Source: Sabellastarte sp. h YS-2021
Taxonomy: Eukaryota > Annelida > Polychaeta > Sabellida > Sabellidae
Length of the DNA: 64,000 bases
NCBI GenBank assembly: GCA_964017235.1
Contig: OZ024930.1
Coordinates: forward strand, 152,706,221 to 152,770,220
Direction: 5' to 3'
The translations under genes were made by a program, and so were the position numbers. Positions within the stretch are counted from its first letter, which is position 1; the number at the start of each line of letters is the position of its first letter. This document shows, in pieces, positions 61,201 through 64,000 of the stretch. The notes below the pieces were generated by a model that was not told where the DNA came from, made no database searches, and saw only the letters and a list, made by a program, of their open reading frames with translations.

Positions 61201-64000
61201 GGGTTTGTGTCACACACCATTAGGATTTGTTTATCTGGAATGTTCTTGCAGTTTTATGGTGTATTAATACAAGGGGACACAGATGTAAAATGACCTGTCC
61301 CTAATCAAAACTTGAAGGTAACGCAAATGTCCTGATTTCTGACTATAAAGTCTGAAAGAAAGAGCACGTCTTGCGATTTTGTACCCATTACCGTGTAAGT
61401 TTAAATTGCATATTTTTGTCATTGTAGATAAAATATTTGACAGCTATGAGTGTGCAAAATTTGTGTAACCGAATAGAATTCTTACTAATAAATAAAACTG
61501 AAGTGTTTGCTGTTAGTCAATCTTTTTATTTTTATTTTTTTGTTGACAAAATGACGTCATAATGGTGTTTCGTGGTAAATAAGTAACATTATATCTTGAG
61601 CATATTTGCTATACTTTCTTCACGCTGTAAATATATGAAGTGGCTATCTCGTCTTAAACCAGCCAATGTTGCACTCAATATAACAACATGCCTTTTCTGA
61701 ACTCATATTCTTTCTGTTTAAAAAGAAAATTTGACTGAGAAGTGTGGTTTACATTTACAGAGCAATATTATATCTTCTTAAGTCAGCCAATGTTGCAATG
61801 ACAACAATTTTGGAAAATATAACTTTCTATTTAAAAGTAAAATTCGATTGAAAAGAGTTGTTCACGAGTAGAAGTAACATTATATCTTCAGCATATTTAC
61901 CAACTCTGCACATTATGATAATATATTCATTCTTCTGATTATCTCCTCAAGAACTAGTCAGTGTTAAAATATTATGCAATTGCACCTCTGAACACATATC
62001 ACCACAAGTTATTATCTCTGCTAAGAAGATATTACATCCATGACCGTTTATCTGTTTATCTGTTTATTTGTTAGTAGGATTACATTAATACTACTTCTTG
62101 GATCATTATGAAGAAAAAAAAATGAGAAAACGGGTCTTGGTCCAACTTTGATCTCATTAAATTTTTGAGCGATTTCATCACCTGGATATAAAATATATCA
62201 AACATACAGATTTTCCCACTTTCTTATCATGGAGCTATTACTTTAAAAAAATTATACATGCCTTGATGGAACTATGCACTCTCTGAATGCTTTTCTTTTT
62301 GTTACTTCAAATATCTCTAATTTATTATTATGTGTTAAAGAAACATCAGACTAACTTTCAACAATCTATTACTTTAGAGTAAAAATATCCCTCCTGTTCT
62401 TTTTTAACAGAAAATCACATCAAATCAAACGGTCATAAGACACATAACAAACTGCCAATGATAGCTAGGTGATTTGATGGGAGTTGGAGGGGGTATTATA
62501 ATGAATTGATAGACGAGCAGCTATTAGTGAGGGGCATCCCACTAATGATAAGTGGGTCGTGCTTTGAAGGATAGGTTCTTGTGGCCGGTAAGAGATCTGA
62601 CAACCTCCCTTTGATGAGCTGACACAATTCACGCAACCAGCGCATCTGCCTGATTTGTGGACAGGATTAATAATTACAAGAAAGAATCTTCTGTTACAAA
62701 ATCCAAATATAAACAACATGAACCAAGTCATTTTACACACCTTGACCACATTAATGTTTTTATACTGAACTAAACTCACCATTTTTATAATAGGTATTTT
62801 TTTTATCAAATTCACCACTGCAAGGTAATGCTATTTGTAAGTTTAAAAGCTTCTGCAGAAAATTTTGATTGTATTAATTCAGTTATAAACAGCCCATTGT
62901 TGTGTCATCAATAAGGTTAAAAGGATAGTGGAGGCGTATGGTTTATTTCAATATTAAAAAAGAATCCAACTTGATACAAACAACTGTCCCATAAAGTACT
63001 GCTGAAAAGCTCAAGGTCCATATAACTTGATACGTTATTGTCCAGTTAAACACATAAACGCTAGGACAATGCCTCTATGCTGTAAAAGTGCACGAGAACT
63101 GTGACATTAAACTCATATCGTGATAAACATATATCATCCTTATAGGCGAAACATGGTGGAGCTTTTATCTTTCCAGGCCTATTCTCATACCCCAGTTCCA
63201 TGTTTAAGACTCATTGAAAGACCTCCACAGAAGCTTACAACATCTGATCCTGTTGAATAGGGTTAAGAAAACTGCAAGAAAGACCTGCTTCCCACTGCTT
63301 TGACTCCTGAAGATAAGTTGTAGCAGCAAGCCTAAATACCTCGTCAGCTGAGTCGTACGACTTATCTTCATATGAGACAAGATTGATTTTATTCAATATT
63401 CAACAAATGGACTGTCCAATACCTTGAAAATAAAAATGAGGGTCCTGACTGCTATGTCAATCAATAATGGGGCAAGATTACTTGATCCCATTTTCACAGA
63501 AGAGTGTGTAAAATAAGTCATACTAGTCACTTATATCTACCTTAAGATGAATCGTAGCACCCTAAAGATTAATTATAAACAACCAAGAACTGATAAGATT
63601 AGTCACGGCAACTCAGGACAGTTATGCTCATTCTGGACATATATTAACCAAACGCCCTGATTTTTACAGGATATCATCATTTGTGATCTACAGAGAATAA
63701 AATGAAAACCTTATTTACCCTTGTTACGGTTTTTAAAAGTGTTTAAAATTGGACAAAGATCTATGAGCCATAATGCTCCCGATCTCAGCATTCAAAAAAG
63801 ACAAGTGATACGATCATAGGATGAAGCACAGGACTATATTATTATGCCACCCAGGAGGTAAATTCTTGACAATGGAACTGAGTTAATAATATCTGCAGAA
63901 TCTGTGCAGAATGTCCAGCTGTCTATGTACACTATTTTTCAGAGGACGTACTCACAAAACCCTTTATATTTTGTTAGTTTTAACTAAATAATTCTGGTTT
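61201..64000. other. Region upstream of nicotinamidase
   Basis: AT-rich. At 61580-61910 a degenerate repeat recurs (AGTAACATTATATCTT..., AGCCAATGTTGCA...). At about 62480-62650 the reverse strand has a less AT-rich stretch with an open frame (MRWLRELCQLIKGRLSDLLP and on, to a TAA near 62507). I recognise no family in it. Otherwise nothing is seen. Confidence 0.4.

Noticed and set aside
62465-62818. Cys-rich stretch CAGCVNCVSSSKGGC as a CXXC zinc finger
   Set aside because: Only the first three Cys fit the spacing; the second half of the CXXC pattern and the KFGG motif are missing.

Overview
This is nuclear DNA from an animal, AT-rich, with large introns and canonical GT-AG splice sites. It has the small tRNA-headed SINEs and L2/CR1-like, DIRS-like and Ngaro/PAT-like retroelements often seen in molluscs and other lophotrochozoans. 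I infer a mollusc or close relative with moderate confidence. There is no bacterial-type gene organisation. Most long open frames here are transposon relics or chance frames.

Two host genes can be rebuilt exon by exon, and they converge. On the + strand, 1424-12741 holds the last seven exons (176 residues) of a BPI/LBP-family lipid-binding protein, whose 5' part lies outside the window or was not recognised. On the - strand, 61082 to 41434 holds a complete six-exon nicotinamidase of 285 residues. All its junction phases fit, the Asp/Lys/Cys triad and metal ligands are present, it has a signal peptide and a hydrophobic C-terminus, and a TATA box lies about 100 bp upstream.

The main structural result is that the ground between the two genes is a tandem segmental duplication. 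The block at about 8.2-20.1 kb (3' BPI exons, then 3' nicotinamidase exons in reverse) recurs at about 35.2-43.9 kb. Each gene uses the copy nearest its own body. The redundant inner copies have decayed: nicotinamidase exons 5 and 6 in the left arm carry a stop and broken splice sites, and the BPI 3' exons in the right arm are mostly deleted, leaving one exon with good splice sites.

The arms also act as empty-site controls for each other. The left arm gained a foldback element (13.49-15.19 kb) and a satellite-bearing element (16.5-18.8 kb). The right arm gained an inverted pair of TIR elements (42.27-43.43 kb) and nested L2-like elements (35.96-38.6 kb).

Between the arms is a DIRS-like tyrosine-recombinase retrotransposon with matching inverted ends (21000-32589), itself split by a Ngaro/PAT-like element (about 23.65-28.87 kb). 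It is followed by a decayed L2-like RT and a tandem repeat containing GTTGCCATGGCAAC-like palindromes. The nicotinamidase introns hold an L2 3' end, a decayed Harbinger transposase and a second, oppositely oriented copy of the foldback element. Upstream of nicotinamidase (61.2-64 kb) I recognise no further gene.
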